Shown here: positions 1 to 8,156 of the stretch, one piece after another
Position numbering within the stretch: the first letter of the stretch is position 1
Layout of the letters: each line of letters opens with the position of its first letter
DNA from: a virus
Strand: one strand, 5' to 3'
DNA: 64,000 nt
Virus record (IMG/VR): IMGVR_UViG_3300017971_000190
Location: 62,001-126,000 of that record
Notes under the pieces: generated by a model
Seen by the model: only the letters and a program-made list of their open reading frames with translations
The model's database searches: none
Told to the model about the DNA's origin: nothing
Program-made: the position numbers and the translations under genes

Positions 1-1
1 T

Positions 2-166
2 CAGCTTTGCTTGGATGGGAAAGATGTTAAAAAAGCAGACTGGAAAGGTTTTCTAGTAGCCCGCTGTTGTACTGTAGACAAAGCATTTGCCTTCATGCCT
101 GATGCGTGGGCTAAGTATGTGGAGCCAATTCGAGTTTGGTTTAGAGCTTACGGTAATTGCAAGTAA
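2..166 (+). CDS. C-terminal end of an unrecognised protein, cut by the window edge
   Basis: The frame is open from base 2 to a TAA at 164-166, leaving 54 residues. The remaining part is rich in Trp, Phe and Cys and ends VWFRAYGNCK. No family is recognised. An 88-bp gap follows, with a TTTGTAAAA box at 209-217 and a pyrimidine-rich stretch, so this is probably the last gene of an upstream transcription unit. Confidence 0.6.
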   Translation, partial: QLCLDGKDVKKADWKGFLVARCCTVDKAFAFMPDAWAKYVEPIRVWFRAYGNCK

Positions 167-254
167 CAAACACAGTTTAATTACCCTTTCTTTTTTCTTT
201 AGCTCCCTTTTGTAAAACTAATTTGTTGGTCAATTAAAGTAGGAGAAGACCCAT

Positions 255-599
255 ATGGAACAGCCTACATGTGTTTATTTGGTTTACTGTGATAATTTGT
301 TTACAGGATTGACTGACTTACCGACACTAGAAAGAATATTTCTCAGTCAAGAAAAGGCGGAAGCTTACTTGGCTAAAAACCCTCGTCCTGGACAAATTGA
401 AAAGTGGTTTCTAGAAGATTTTTTCGAGAAAAACTCTGAAAATAAGAGGGTAAGTACAATAAATACAAAAGATACTTACGATCACGAAGTCCTTGCAAAA
501 GAAAATGAAGAAATTAAAGAGAGAACTAAACGCTTACGGGAAGCAGATCAAAAAAGGAAGAATCAGCGGATAAAACACCGTACCCCTAACTGGACGTGA
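255..599 (+). CDS. Hypothetical protein with charged C-terminal helix
   Basis: 114 residues. The ATG is preceded by a good ribosome site (AGGAG at 241-245). The N-terminal half (YLVYCDNLFTGLTDL) looks globular; residues 75-110 are Lys/Glu/Arg-rich and probably helical. It opens the long + strand operon and its stop overlaps the GTG start of the next gene (GTGA). Function unknown. Confidence 0.6.
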   Translation: MEQPTCVYLVYCDNLFTGLTDLPTLERIFLSQEKAEAYLAKNPRPGQIEKWFLEDFFEKNSENKRVSTINTKDTYDHEVLAKENEEIKERTKRLREADQKRKNQRIKHRTPNWT

Positions 600-1414
600 A
601 CAAAATGTTTAAAGAAACAGCTTACCACCGCTACCTTTGGTACGTACTGCGACATAAATGGTACGTGGCGTTAGAATGTTGGAAGGAAGGTTTGTACTGG
701 GCAGCTCTAGTGCACGACTGGAGCAAGTTTTTACCTGACGAATTTATCCCTTATGCTCGTCATTTTCATGGGCCACAAGCTAAAGAAAACTTGTCTGCTG
801 AAAAAGGTAAAAGCGGTTACAAGAAACCAGTGAAGACGAATGATTCTTCTTTCGATCAAGCGTGGCTTCGGCACACTAGACGTAACCCTCACCATCCCGA
901 ATACTGGGTTATGGGGAGAGTAGGAGAAGAAGCTACACCATTCCCTATGCCAGAAAAGTATGTACGTGAAATGGTCTGTGACTGGCGTGGGGCTGGGCGA
1001 GCACAAAATAATCCAGTACCTACTCACGAATGGTATCTATCTAATTTAGACCGACTACTTCTACATCCTCAAACTCAAGCTTTGATAGAAGATACTCTAG
1101 ATGTATTTAGAACGGTTATTGGGACCGCTGAAAATACTGCTAAAGGTGGAGAAACAGTTAGAGTTCTTACTGCTGCTAGTGGTTTTAACAGGGTAGAGGT
1201 TGATTTTCAAGTTGCTCCCAGTTTTACTGTAGAAAGTGGGGATTTAGTTTGTTTGCATAATAGTAATAAAGAGGTAAGACCTTTTATCCGTTATAAATAT
1301 GATAAACCGAAAATGATTACTAGATTAATGTCAAGCGCAATTCGAAAAGTTGGAATTTTTAATATCGATTACGCAGCACTGCTTATAGACCAAACCGAAA
1401 ATAAGGAAATTTAA
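596..1414 (+). CDS. DUF5662-family protein, HD-like metal site
   Basis: 272 residues from a GTG overlapping the previous stop; an in-frame ATG three codons on is the alternative start. Residues 1-165 match the pattern of the phage/bacterial DUF5662 family: HDWSKF at 40-45, RNPHHPEYW near 96-104 and EMVCDW at 125-130, His/Asp-rich elements that suggest a metal site like that of HD phosphohydrolases. The biochemical role of the family is not established. Residues 180-272 form an extra beta-rich C-terminal domain (VRVLTAASGFNRVEVDFQVA) that I do not recognise, so the protein is longer than a bare DUF5662 domain. It sits just before a dCTP deaminase-type gene, which fits a nucleotide-related role by inference only. 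Confidence 0.7.
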   Translation: MNKMFKETAYHRYLWYVLRHKWYVALECWKEGLYWAALVHDWSKFLPDEFIPYARHFHGPQAKENLSAEKGKSGYKKPVKTNDSSFDQAWLRHTRRNPHHPEYWVMGRVGEEATPFPMPEKYVREMVCDWRGAGRAQNNPVPTHEWYLSNLDRLLLHPQTQALIEDTLDVFRTVIGTAENTAKGGETVRVLTAASGFNRVEVDFQVAPSFTVESGDLVCLHNSNKEVRPFIRYKYDKPKMITRLMSSAIRKVGIFNIDYAALLIDQTENKEI

Positions 1415-2125
1415 ATGTCGTCACAGCGTTTCAGTCTTCTCAGCAAACCAGCAATTTTACACTACTTAGAAGCTGATGACATAATTATTGATCCTTTTGA
1501 TCCTGAAAATGTTGGAACAAACAGTTACGACGTTCGATTAGGTCGTCATATTTGGAGAGAACATCGGTTAGATGTTTCTCTTCCTTCTATTCACCAAAAA
1601 TATCTTTATAACCCTTATGATCAAGGACATGTAGAAACACTTTGGCACAAAGAGGAAGCTAGACCAGCCAAAGAAGTTTTAGAAATAAGCTTCATGCGTG
1701 GACATATTAAGGGTATTGATCCAGAGGATTTAATAGTTCTCATCAAACCAGGTGAGAGCATTTTAGCTCACACTCAAGAATTTATTGGTAGTCTTAGTCC
1801 CTTTATAACCACTAAAATGTTTGCTCGTAGCTCAACAGGTAGAAATTTCCTTCATGTATGTGCTGATGCTGGTGTTGGAGATGTAGGATTTGCAAATTTT
1901 TGGACCATGGAAATTTTTAATCGTAGTCGTTATCATACTATTCCTTTAGTGGTAGGTAGACGGTATGCTCAAATGACTTTCTTTGAAATTGAACCAATAG
2001 CTGATAAAGACATGTACTACAACAGAGGTAAATATCAAACTGCTTCTACTGTAGAAGAAATAAGAGCGAACTGGAAGCCTGAAGACATGCTTCCTAAAAT
2101 GTTTAAAGATAGGGAGATCAAGTAA
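1415..2125 (+). CDS. dcd: dCTP deaminase / dUTPase-superfamily enzyme
   Basis: 236 residues, starting at the base after the previous stop. Family motifs are in order: GTNSYDVRLG (34-43), ARSSTGR (137-143), AGVGDVGF (152-159), TMEIFN with the likely catalytic Glu166, GRRYAQMTFFE (181-191) and GKYQ (205-208). These match dCTP deaminases, which convert dCTP to dUTP (or to dUMP in bifunctional forms) and share a trimeric fold with dUTPases. The ARSS..R plus Glu pattern favours deaminase over pure dUTPase. It is somewhat longer than the usual roughly 190 residues because of a 40-residue insertion after position 45. The product would feed dUMP to the thymidylate-synthase-like enzyme at 61.3 kb. Family assignment is firm; the exact reaction is inferred. 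Confidence 0.88.
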   Translation: MSSQRFSLLSKPAILHYLEADDIIIDPFDPENVGTNSYDVRLGRHIWREHRLDVSLPSIHQKYLYNPYDQGHVETLWHKEEARPAKEVLEISFMRGHIKGIDPEDLIVLIKPGESILAHTQEFIGSLSPFITTKMFARSSTGRNFLHVCADAGVGDVGFANFWTMEIFNRSRYHTIPLVVGRRYAQMTFFEIEPIADKDMYYNRGKYQTASTVEEIRANWKPEDMLPKMFKDREIK

Positions 2126-2126
2126 A

Positions 2127-2372
2127 ATGACACCAGAAGAAAAAAATCGAATAGAAATAGGTTTGGATCTTGTTACTAAACGTTTAGCAGAGATTTTAGG
2201 ATTAGATGCTACTAATAAAGAAGTGTTAGAGGAACTATTTGTTAAAGTACAGTGTTATGGAGTAATGGATATAGCCGGTAAAGCAAAAATGGGTAGCACA
2301 CCTTCTGCAGAAGAATACTTAGAAAAATGTACCGAATCCATACTGAATATACAAAAGAATGTTGAAAAATAG
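2127..2372 (+). CDS. Small helical hypothetical protein
   Basis: 81 residues, one base after the dcd stop. Predominantly helical and acidic/basic mixed (EEKNRIEIGLDLVTKRL). No motif recognised. About 100 bp separate it from the next clear start. Confidence 0.55.
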   Translation: MTPEEKNRIEIGLDLVTKRLAEILGLDATNKEVLEELFVKVQCYGVMDIAGKAKMGSTPSAEEYLEKCTESILNIQKNVEK

Positions 2373-2475
2373 TCAATAGAAATACAAATCACATACAATG
2401 GGATTCGTAACAAAATGATCTTGAACAAAACAAAATGACTCAATTTACAACAGTCTCCAAGTTATTCGTAGTCAA

Positions 2476-3102
2476 ATGCAACAAGCACTTGACTCTGTTC
2501 CAGCTTCAGAGGCTAATAAGGATCACTTAAAAATACTAAAATCAACTATTGGCAGGTGGTCAAGTCTACTGGAAGGTGTTTGTCTAATGAGACAAAAAGA
2601 AATTAAGATAATTTCTCAATTGGATCCCAAAGTTGTTAGTCCGCCTTACAGTCCAGAAACTTTAGAACTGGCTAAGAAAGCTGCTGAACAAAAAGGTTGG
2701 TTAGAACGAGCTACCCCGGAAGAGAAGAAAGCTTGGGTAGAAAAACTGGCTAGAGATTTCGCTGCTGCTGGGGAAGCTGAATACAAAGTACTTAGAGAAG
2801 AAGGAATAACAAAAATGCCATCAGAAGAAAAAAGAAAAGAACAACTTCAAAAAGACATCGAGGATGGAAAAGTAGGTCATATGGAACATGACAGTGGTAA
2901 AAATTTACATTATTTAGCTGTTTGTACCTTCGTTTATATGTTGCTTGATAGTGATGCTAGAATGCAAGAAGTTTCCAGAGCTTTAGAATGTGCTCAAGGT
3001 GTAATTAAAGATAAAAATACAGAAATTACGACTGCCAATGTAGCTGCTGCAAAGCTGGCTAAAATATTAGTAGACGAGTTTCTTTGTGAGTCATTAGTTT
3101 GA
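2476..3102 (+). CDS. Hypothetical helical protein; true N-terminus probably further upstream
   Basis: 208 residues from the first in-frame ATG; helical, with EAAQ-rich segments and one hydrophobic stretch (YLAVCTFVYMLL, about 156-167). No family recognised. The frame is open upstream to 2425 and reads protein-like (DSIYNSLQVIRSQ), but has no standard start; an ATG at 2435-2437 lies one base out of frame. One missing G (ATGGAC read as ATGAC) would restore a protein beginning MDSIYNSLQ. That could be a sequence error or a real lesion. The stop overlaps the TTG start of the next gene. Confidence 0.55.
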   Translation: MQQALDSVPASEANKDHLKILKSTIGRWSSLLEGVCLMRQKEIKIISQLDPKVVSPPYSPETLELAKKAAEQKGWLERATPEEKKAWVEKLARDFAAAGEAEYKVLREEGITKMPSEEKRKEQLQKDIEDGKVGHMEHDSGKNLHYLAVCTFVYMLLDSDARMQEVSRALECAQGVIKDKNTEITTANVAAAKLAKILVDEFLCESLV

Positions 3103-3443
3103 TTTCTTCTACCACTACTAAAATTTGGCGACCGAAAACAGAAGGTGAAGTCTGTTGCTGTACCAATTTTCAATGGGGCAGTAATTGTCCCTCTTGTTTT
3201 GGTACTGGTTTTGCAGGTGGTTATGATTGTGTAGGAGTAGCAATACTTGAGGAAAGTTTCAGTTCTTATTACATTAGAGCGTTGTTCCAAATTAAAGTTG
3301 CAGATTTATTTGCTTACAATAATAGTGTTCATCAGGTGAGAACGGTACGACAGATGATGTTTTCAGACAGCTTTGAGATAAAGACAGAAAATCTTAATCT
3401 AATTTTCTACCAAATAGGCAAGTTAGTTGACTTGTTAAAATAA
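3099..3443 (+). CDS. Phage protein with CxxC-type zinc site and GTGFAGGYD loop
   Basis: 114 residues from a TTG overlapping the previous stop. Cys19-21 and CPSC (30-33) followed by FGTGFAGGYD make a compact, probably zinc-binding motif. The same arrangement (CRECYGTGILGGFD) occurs in the larger protein at 5237-5782, so the two are probably related. The loop resembles DnaJ-type cysteine repeats. The C-terminal half is beta-rich. Similar motifs occur in phage virion-assembly proteins, but no specific role can be assigned. Confidence 0.55.
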   Translation: MISSTTTKIWRPKTEGEVCCCTNFQWGSNCPSCFGTGFAGGYDCVGVAILEESFSSYYIRALFQIKVADLFAYNNSVHQVRTVRQMMFSDSFEIKTENLNLIFYQIGKLVDLLK

Positions 3444-3453
3444 GGAGACCACT

Positions 3454-3762
3454 GTGGACTCAATTAAAGACAAACCAAAACCAGGTCAAAAATGTAGGTA
3501 TTGTGCTGGAAAGGGAAAGTACAACAGTGAAGAGAAGTGCTACTGGTGTGAAGGTAGTGGTATAGAAAAAGTAATTTCAAATGATCTAAAACAGCACATT
3601 AAAAGGTTAAGAGTAGAGTACGATATTTTAACCACCTCAATTCATGAAATTTTTGACAAAAATGCAGAGGCTCTTAGTCTCACCCACCCTCGTTTGAGAG
3701 ACATGATCAAAGCTCGAAAACTGGTCCTGGAAACCATTATCCTTCTAAAGGAGAATCAGTAA
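3454..3762 (+). CDS. Small protein with DnaJ-type CxxCxGxG repeats
   Basis: 102 residues from a GTG with GGAG eight bases upstream. Two cysteine repeats, CRYCAGKG (14-21) and CYWCEGSG (29-36), match the zinc-binding repeat of the DnaJ central domain. They are followed by a 60-residue helical tail (LKQHIKRLRVEYDIL). No J domain is present, so it is not a co-chaperone in the ordinary sense; a zinc-stabilised RNA- or protein-binding module is likelier. Confidence 0.6.
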   Translation: MDSIKDKPKPGQKCRYCAGKGKYNSEEKCYWCEGSGIEKVISNDLKQHIKRLRVEYDILTTSIHEIFDKNAEALSLTHPRLRDMIKARKLVLETIILLKENQ

Positions 3763-4479
3763 ATGCAAATAGAAACAGATTCCGAACTACTTAGAGCGGT
3801 AGTAGAAGGAAACAAAAGTGCTCAGCAACTCTTTGTTGAAGAGCTGTTTGCTGAAATAAAAAGCAACTTTGAAACCATGTTTTTGCCTTTTAAATGTATG
3901 AAGGCAGAAACTAAACCAACTCAAGATTGTCGATTGGCTGGTAAGGTTGATTTAATTGTAGATCCAATTACACAGTTTTCAGTGGTGGAAGATCTACCAA
4001 GTCAAGTAGAAATGCTTTTTAACGAACTGCTTGGTTCACTTCTGACTGCTTTTGAACCGGCAGTAAAGGGTTTGCTCACGGTTTGGAAAATTCCAGATAA
4101 TTTTATACTTACACCAGAAATACTCAAAAGCACTTTAAGTAATTATTCTTTTACACCTACGCATCTTTGGTGTGGATCTACTATGGTTAATTTTTTTATG
4201 TCTAGTAAGAGTTGGTATAAATTCTATGAGCCTACTACCACGTTAGAACAAGCTTCAGAGGGTCGCTTAGGTTTGCTTCGCGACATTGTAGAAAATCCTT
4301 TAGAACTATATACTGATTTGTTTCGTTATGATACATTAAGAACTTTAGATCCTGACGAGCTGGTAATTGTTTCTTCCTTCCAGCCTAAAAAAGTGTGGGT
4401 AGAGTGGAGTGACATAAAAAGACAAAAGGATGGCAGTTTTACAATTACCGCAACTCAATATGTAGGAGAGGTAGCTTAA
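3763..4479 (+). CDS. Hypothetical protein
   Basis: 238 residues, directly abutting the previous stop. Mixed alpha/beta; the C-terminus is strand-rich (WVEWSDIKRQ, FTITATQYVGEVA). No catalytic motif, membrane segment or known family recognised. Confidence 0.55.
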   Translation: MQIETDSELLRAVVEGNKSAQQLFVEELFAEIKSNFETMFLPFKCMKAETKPTQDCRLAGKVDLIVDPITQFSVVEDLPSQVEMLFNELLGSLLTAFEPAVKGLLTVWKIPDNFILTPEILKSTLSNYSFTPTHLWCGSTMVNFFMSSKSWYKFYEPTTTLEQASEGRLGLLRDIVENPLELYTDLFRYDTLRTLDPDELVIVSSFQPKKVWVEWSDIKRQKDGSFTITATQYVGEVA

Positions 4480-4480
4480 A

Positions 4481-4729
4481 ATGGTTGAAGAAAAACAACA
4501 ACTAGTACCCATAAAATTGAAAGAAGAAAATTGCCCTCCGTTTTTGCTTGAGCTTTTAAAAATGGCTGAAGATAGTAGAGAAGAATATCCTGAAGAGGCA
4601 GGAAATGATCTCATTATTTTAGGAAGTGAAGCTATTGAAAAGCTTGGTAATTCCCTCTATGAAGTGGGTGTTGTTTTTCAGCTCAAGTTTAAAGGTAAAC
4701 CCTCGTTTAGAGTTGCTACCGTAGGCTAA
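4481..4729 (+). CDS. Small hypothetical protein
   Basis: 82 residues, starting one base after the previous stop; the stop region AAATTTTTAGC and a sigma-70-type promoter follow, so it closes this part of the operon. Acidic and unrecognised. Confidence 0.5.
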   Translation: MVEEKQQLVPIKLKEENCPPFLLELLKMAEDSREEYPEEAGNDLIILGSEAIEKLGNSLYEVGVVFQLKFKGKPSFRVATVG

Positions 4730-4740
4730 AAATTTTTAGC

Positions 4741-4769
4741 TTGACACTACTAGCACCCTGTGATAAGGT
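4741..4769 (+). promoter_or_regulatory. Sigma-70-type promoter
   Basis: TTGACA at 4741-4746, a 17-bp spacer, then TAAGGT at 4764-4769. It lies in a 66-bp gap and would drive the zinc-ribbon gene starting at 4796. The -35 is a perfect consensus; the -10 is weaker. The same layout recurs at 27629, 50607, 52480 and 54440. Confidence 0.6.
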
Positions 4770-4795
4770 GGGTTGTTACGCTAAGGATTAAGTGT

Positions 4796-4996
4796 GTGCC
4801 AGAAAATTTAAACTACAGTAAGTATGCTGGTTTTAAGATTCCTAATCACTGGCCACAGGTTTGTCCTTACTGTGGGTCTAAAAAATTGTGGCATGATTTT
4901 TCAATACCAGGTAGAGTTTTACAAAAGGCATTTTGCGTTGATTGTGAAAAAAGTTTTATTCCTCACCCCAGTATCAGATTTTGGAGACGATCATGA
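4796..4996 (+). CDS. Single zinc-ribbon protein
   Basis: 66 residues. I start it at the GTG at 4796, eight bases after AAGGA (4783-4787), rather than at the in-frame GTG at 4760, which lies inside the promoter. CPYC (23-26) and CVDC (47-50) form a standard four-cysteine zinc ribbon. Probably a small nucleic-acid- or protein-binding factor. The stop overlaps the next ATG. Confidence 0.6.
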   Translation: MPENLNYSKYAGFKIPNHWPQVCPYCGSKKLWHDFSIPGRVLQKAFCVDCEKSFIPHPSIRFWRRS

Positions 4997-5244
4997 AAAA
5001 GCGACTACTTAAAAAGAGAAGGAAACGTGACCAAGCTCTCATGGCTGTTATCTTTGCTGATGCTGCAGCAGAATACATTCTCACTGGTTTTCCAAGTCAC
5101 CGTCCGAGCTACACCCCCCTCACACCAAAATCTACAAAAAGAGCTGTAAGAAAAACCATTAAAAAGATTAAGTTTCCAAAGAAGTACAAGTGGTTTGGTA
5201 CCATAAGTGGTCCCCTGGAAGAAAGAAGGTGCAACCGTGAGTAA
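4993..5244 (+). CDS. Small, strongly basic protein
   Basis: 83 residues starting at the ATG inside ATGA, with GGAG upstream. Lys/Arg-rich at both ends (MKKRLLKKRRKR and KKIKFPKKYKW), so probably a nucleic-acid binder. No family recognised. Confidence 0.5.
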   Translation: MKKRLLKKRRKRDQALMAVIFADAAAEYILTGFPSHRPSYTPLTPKSTKRAVRKTIKKIKFPKKYKWFGTISGPLEERRCNRE

Positions 5245-5782
5245 GAAGAAAAATAATTTAATGGAACTCCCTAAGCAGGTACGCCAGAAGACAGTAGAGG
5301 AAGTTTTTATAGAAAAGGCCACAATCATTGTTTTTAAACCCCCTCTGACCGGTGCTGAGTGTGCTTGTCATGAAAAAATTATGGAACCAGCTGCCATTTG
5401 CCGAGAGTGTTACGGCACTGGTATTTTAGGAGGGTTTGATCTCCGAAAAGAAGTGATACCAATTGAAGAAGCTGCCTATGAAGAAATTGAGAAAGTAATT
5501 ACAGTTTTGGATACCACTAAAACAGACCACGCTTTTGCTTCTATGGATGATTGGGTTCTTCTCACTTTTGAGTGCCCTCTTCATTCGCATATTTATAGTG
5601 GATGTATTTTTGAGCTAAACAACAGATTTTGGAAAGTAACTAATGTAGAAGAAGAGTGTGAGGAAGACGCAGAAACAGGTGTTGGAAGACCTTATTGGGA
5701 AGTGCAGGCTCGCAAACTTCATGAATACGAACCAGCTTACATTTTTCTGGATGATAAACGTTGGAAAGGAGAAGAAAAGTGA
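5237..5782 (+). CDS. Phage protein with CxC...CxxC zinc site and GTGILGGFD loop
   Basis: 181 residues. The GTG at 5237 has AAGAAGG upstream and overlaps the previous stop; the upstream in-frame GTG at 5207 has no ribosome site. Cys42, Cys44, Cys55 and Cys58 form a probable zinc knuckle followed by YGTGILGGFD, the loop seen in the protein at 3099-3443. The rest is beta-rich (WVLLTFECPLHSHIYSG, YWEVQARKLHEY), suggesting a structural or assembly protein. Function not established. Confidence 0.6.
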   Translation: MSKKKNNLMELPKQVRQKTVEEVFIEKATIIVFKPPLTGAECACHEKIMEPAAICRECYGTGILGGFDLRKEVIPIEEAAYEEIEKVITVLDTTKTDHAFASMDDWVLLTFECPLHSHIYSGCIFELNNRFWKVTNVEEECEEDAETGVGRPYWEVQARKLHEYEPAYIFLDDKRWKGEEK

Positions 5783-6093
5783 CAACCATTAAAGTAGGAA
5801 AATACAATGTAGATGTGGCCAACTTTAATTGTAATAGTGAGTTAGAGTGTTTTCAACTTGGTTTTGATAAAGGAACATTTGTACAAGGTCGTGGCTATGT
5901 AAAATACCACAAGAAAGAAAAACCGGTGTGCCAGACTCGGCACATTCACGGTTGCCCTCGTGTTGGTGTTTGTCTCGATTGCAGAAGTGTAATTAGTCCC
6001 AGTACAGCTTTAGCTGGAATTTGTTCTTGGTGTAGAGGTACAAATATTCAGTTAGACGAAAAGGATGCTACTAGTAATGATACCATTAAATGA
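5779..6093 (+). CDS. Small zinc-ribbon protein
   Basis: 104 residues from a GTG overlapping the previous stop (GTGA). C-terminal CLDC...CSWC pairs form a zinc ribbon; an additional Cys-His pair lies at CQTRHIHGC. The N-terminal 45 residues are alpha/beta. Unrecognised family. Confidence 0.55.
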   Translation: MTTIKVGKYNVDVANFNCNSELECFQLGFDKGTFVQGRGYVKYHKKEKPVCQTRHIHGCPRVGVCLDCRSVISPSTALAGICSWCRGTNIQLDEKDATSNDTIK

Positions 6094-6445
6094 ATATGGT
6101 TATAAAAAAGGAATACTTTACGCTGACTGGGGCTGTCCTACTTGTCGTAAAGTTGTCTACCAAAATACTACTGAAGACGCTTTTAGTAAAGAGCGTATCT
6201 GTCACAGTTGTCAAAAAGCGAATAAAGAAGCCGAAAGACGATCTAAACATCTTTGGGAATTAGCCCAAACTGAACGTCCTCCCATTAGGTACAAAAACGG
6301 TATTTATGGAATTAGAGATGATCTATTTTCTTACTTGATTGGAATGTCTACTCCAGTTATAGATAGAAACTTACAAAGGCTTTACGCAAAGTCAGATCTT
6401 CAAATTCCTCAAAGGATTATCCCTACGCATCATAAAGAGTTTTAA
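6077..6445 (+). CDS. Small zinc-ribbon protein
   Basis: 122 residues from the ATG at 6077; an ATG at 6065 is possible but sits against the AAGGA site. CPTC and CHSC form an N-terminal zinc ribbon; the C-terminal half is helical and basic. Overlaps the previous gene by 17 bases. Function unknown. Confidence 0.5.
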   Translation: MIPLNEYGYKKGILYADWGCPTCRKVVYQNTTEDAFSKERICHSCQKANKEAERRSKHLWELAQTERPPIRYKNGIYGIRDDLFSYLIGMSTPVIDRNLQRLYAKSDLQIPQRIIPTHHKEF

Positions 6446-6447
6446 AA

Positions 6448-6804
6448 ATGAAACGGTTAACCAGAAAAATAGTTCATGAAGAATTGCTCCATTTTAACTT
6501 ATTTACTGTAACTCCGACTATTAGAGGATTTGATTTAGGCTATGGGCAAGACGGGTTTACAAGACTTCTAACAGGTGGTGGAATAGCTGGTAATGGTTAC
6601 AAGTGGTGGCTGTGCACTATTGGTGGAGTAACGCTTGCTGGCCCGCTTGTAACCAAAAAGCAGCTACAACGCTGTTTAAGGGAACACTTAGCTGGTTATT
6701 GTAATCGACCACAAGATCAATCTGGTTGGAGAACGTATGCCAGACTAAATAAAAATAAAAACGGAGAACATTACATTTGGGTGCAAAGCAGGATACCACA
6801 ATGA
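6448..6804 (+). CDS. Hypothetical protein
   Basis: 118 residues. Gly/Trp-rich centre (LLTGGGIAGNGYKWWLC) and a basic C-terminus ending in a short beta strand (HYIWVQSRIPQ). ATGA overlap with the RlaP-type gene. No family recognised. Confidence 0.5.
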   Translation: MKRLTRKIVHEELLHFNLFTVTPTIRGFDLGYGQDGFTRLLTGGGIAGNGYKWWLCTIGGVTLAGPLVTKKQLQRCLREHLAGYCNRPQDQSGWRTYARLNKNKNGEHYIWVQSRIPQ

Positions 6805-7715
6805 CAACTAGCAGAGTTTTAAAATTAGCCAGACAAAAGTTAATCACTCCCCCACCATTCGTAGCCGGATCTATTCAGTACGAAGTAATTATGGGAAGTG
6901 AAGCATATGGAGTCTCTTCTGGAGATAGCGATAGAGACGTATACGGTTTTTGTGTCCCACCAAAGTCTATAGTATTTCCTCACACAGTTGGAGATATTCT
7001 AGGATTTGGACGACAGAAAAAACGATTTGAACAATATCAGCAACATCATGTTTATGACAAAGATGCTTTAGGTGGTAAAGGCGTTGAATATGATTTTTCT
7101 ATTTATAATATTGTAAAATATTTTAGTCTTTGTATGGAAAACAATCCGAATATGATCGACTCTCTTTTCGTTCCACAACGTTGTATTCTTTATATTACTA
7201 AAATTGGTCAAATGGTTAGAGAGAAAAGACAGTTGTTTCTTCATAAAGGTGCTTGGTTCAAATTTAAAGGTTATAGTTACAGCCAAATCAAAAAGATGAA
7301 AATTAAGAATCCGGAACCAGGAAGTAAAAGATATGAGAATATTAAAAAATTTGGTTTCGATGTAAAATTTGCTTATCATGTGGTACGTCTTCTTAATGAA
7401 GTTGAGGAGATTTTAGTAGAACAACATCTTACATTGGATAGAAATAGAGAACAATTAAAAGCAATTCGACGTGGAGAGTGGACTTTAGAACAAGTTGAAG
7501 ATTATTTCAATAAAAAAGAAGCAGAGCTTGAAACTGCTTATACTGAAAGTAAATTACAACACAGTCCAAATGAAGAAGTTATTAAAAATTTACTTCTCTC
7601 TTGTTTAGAAGAGTACTATGGTAATTTAGAAAACTGTGTTGAAATTCCCAATGCTGAGAAAGAGGCATTAAGAGAGATTGATAGAACTCTTGAAAAAGTA
7701 AGACACTGCTTATAG
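6801..7715 (+). CDS. RlaP-type predicted nucleotidyltransferase
   Basis: 304 residues, starting at the ATG of an ATGA junction. The DNA-polymerase-beta-type signature GSEAYGVSSGDSDRDVYG at 32-49 supplies the GS pair and Asp44/Asp46 metal ligands. The rest matches the RlaP family (Pfam PF10127, COG3541): NNPNMIDSLF, then LFLHKGAWFKFKGYSYSQIKKM and a long helical C-terminus. RlaP proteins are predicted to act in RNA repair or modification and often accompany RNA ligases; an RNA ligase lies at 27.7 kb. The reaction itself is not established. Confidence 0.82.
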   Translation: MTTSRVLKLARQKLITPPPFVAGSIQYEVIMGSEAYGVSSGDSDRDVYGFCVPPKSIVFPHTVGDILGFGRQKKRFEQYQQHHVYDKDALGGKGVEYDFSIYNIVKYFSLCMENNPNMIDSLFVPQRCILYITKIGQMVREKRQLFLHKGAWFKFKGYSYSQIKKMKIKNPEPGSKRYENIKKFGFDVKFAYHVVRLLNEVEEILVEQHLTLDRNREQLKAIRRGEWTLEQVEDYFNKKEAELETAYTESKLQHSPNEEVIKNLLLSCLEEYYGNLENCVEIPNAEKEALREIDRTLEKVRHCL

Positions 7716-7732
7716 AAAACAGGTGGAAGAAA

Positions 7733-7966
7733 ATGACTCCTAAAGACAACAATTTTAATGGTATTACTGTGGAAGTGGGTGGTAAAGTAATTGGAAAAAT
7801 AAAAGAGTGGAAGCCACAAAAAGAAATACCTGAAAAACTGACCATACCAGGTATTGATTTTCTACCCCCAATTAGCAAATTTGACGAGTTTGTAAAAACT
7901 ATTCATCTTCGTGTTTCTAGAACTTGGTGTGATGTATTGAGAGCTATAGGAAGAGAAGATGAATAA
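7733..7966 (+). CDS. Small protein resembling the N-terminus of the tail-tube protein
   Basis: 77 residues, with GTGGAAG upstream. GITVEVGGKVIGKIKEW (11-27) closely parallels GITIEANGAVLGRIQSW in the tube-like protein at 42992-43546. The remainder is unrelated. It may be a domain shared with a virion protein; no function is known. Confidence 0.5.
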   Translation: MTPKDNNFNGITVEVGGKVIGKIKEWKPQKEIPEKLTIPGIDFLPPISKFDEFVKTIHLRVSRTWCDVLRAIGREDE

Positions 7967-8156
7967 TCCTCCTCACATGATTTTAGAAAATTGGGATGGT
8001 TTTGATTCCACTGCTGAAGTCTGGTTTGACCTAGCAAATGAAAAAGTAATTGTTAAGCAAAATTTTCCTGAGACACAGCTGCAAGGTTGCTTCTTTAAAG
8101 TGAGGTTTTCACTTTACCATCATTTGCCTTTGAAGGAATTTGAAGATGAAAAATGA
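7959..8156 (+). CDS. Small hypothetical protein
   Basis: 65 residues, overlapping both neighbours. Beta-rich (EVWFDLANEKVIVKQNF). No family recognised. Confidence 0.45.
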   Translation: MNNPPHMILENWDGFDSTAEVWFDLANEKVIVKQNFPETQLQGCFFKVRFSLYHHLPLKEFEDEK

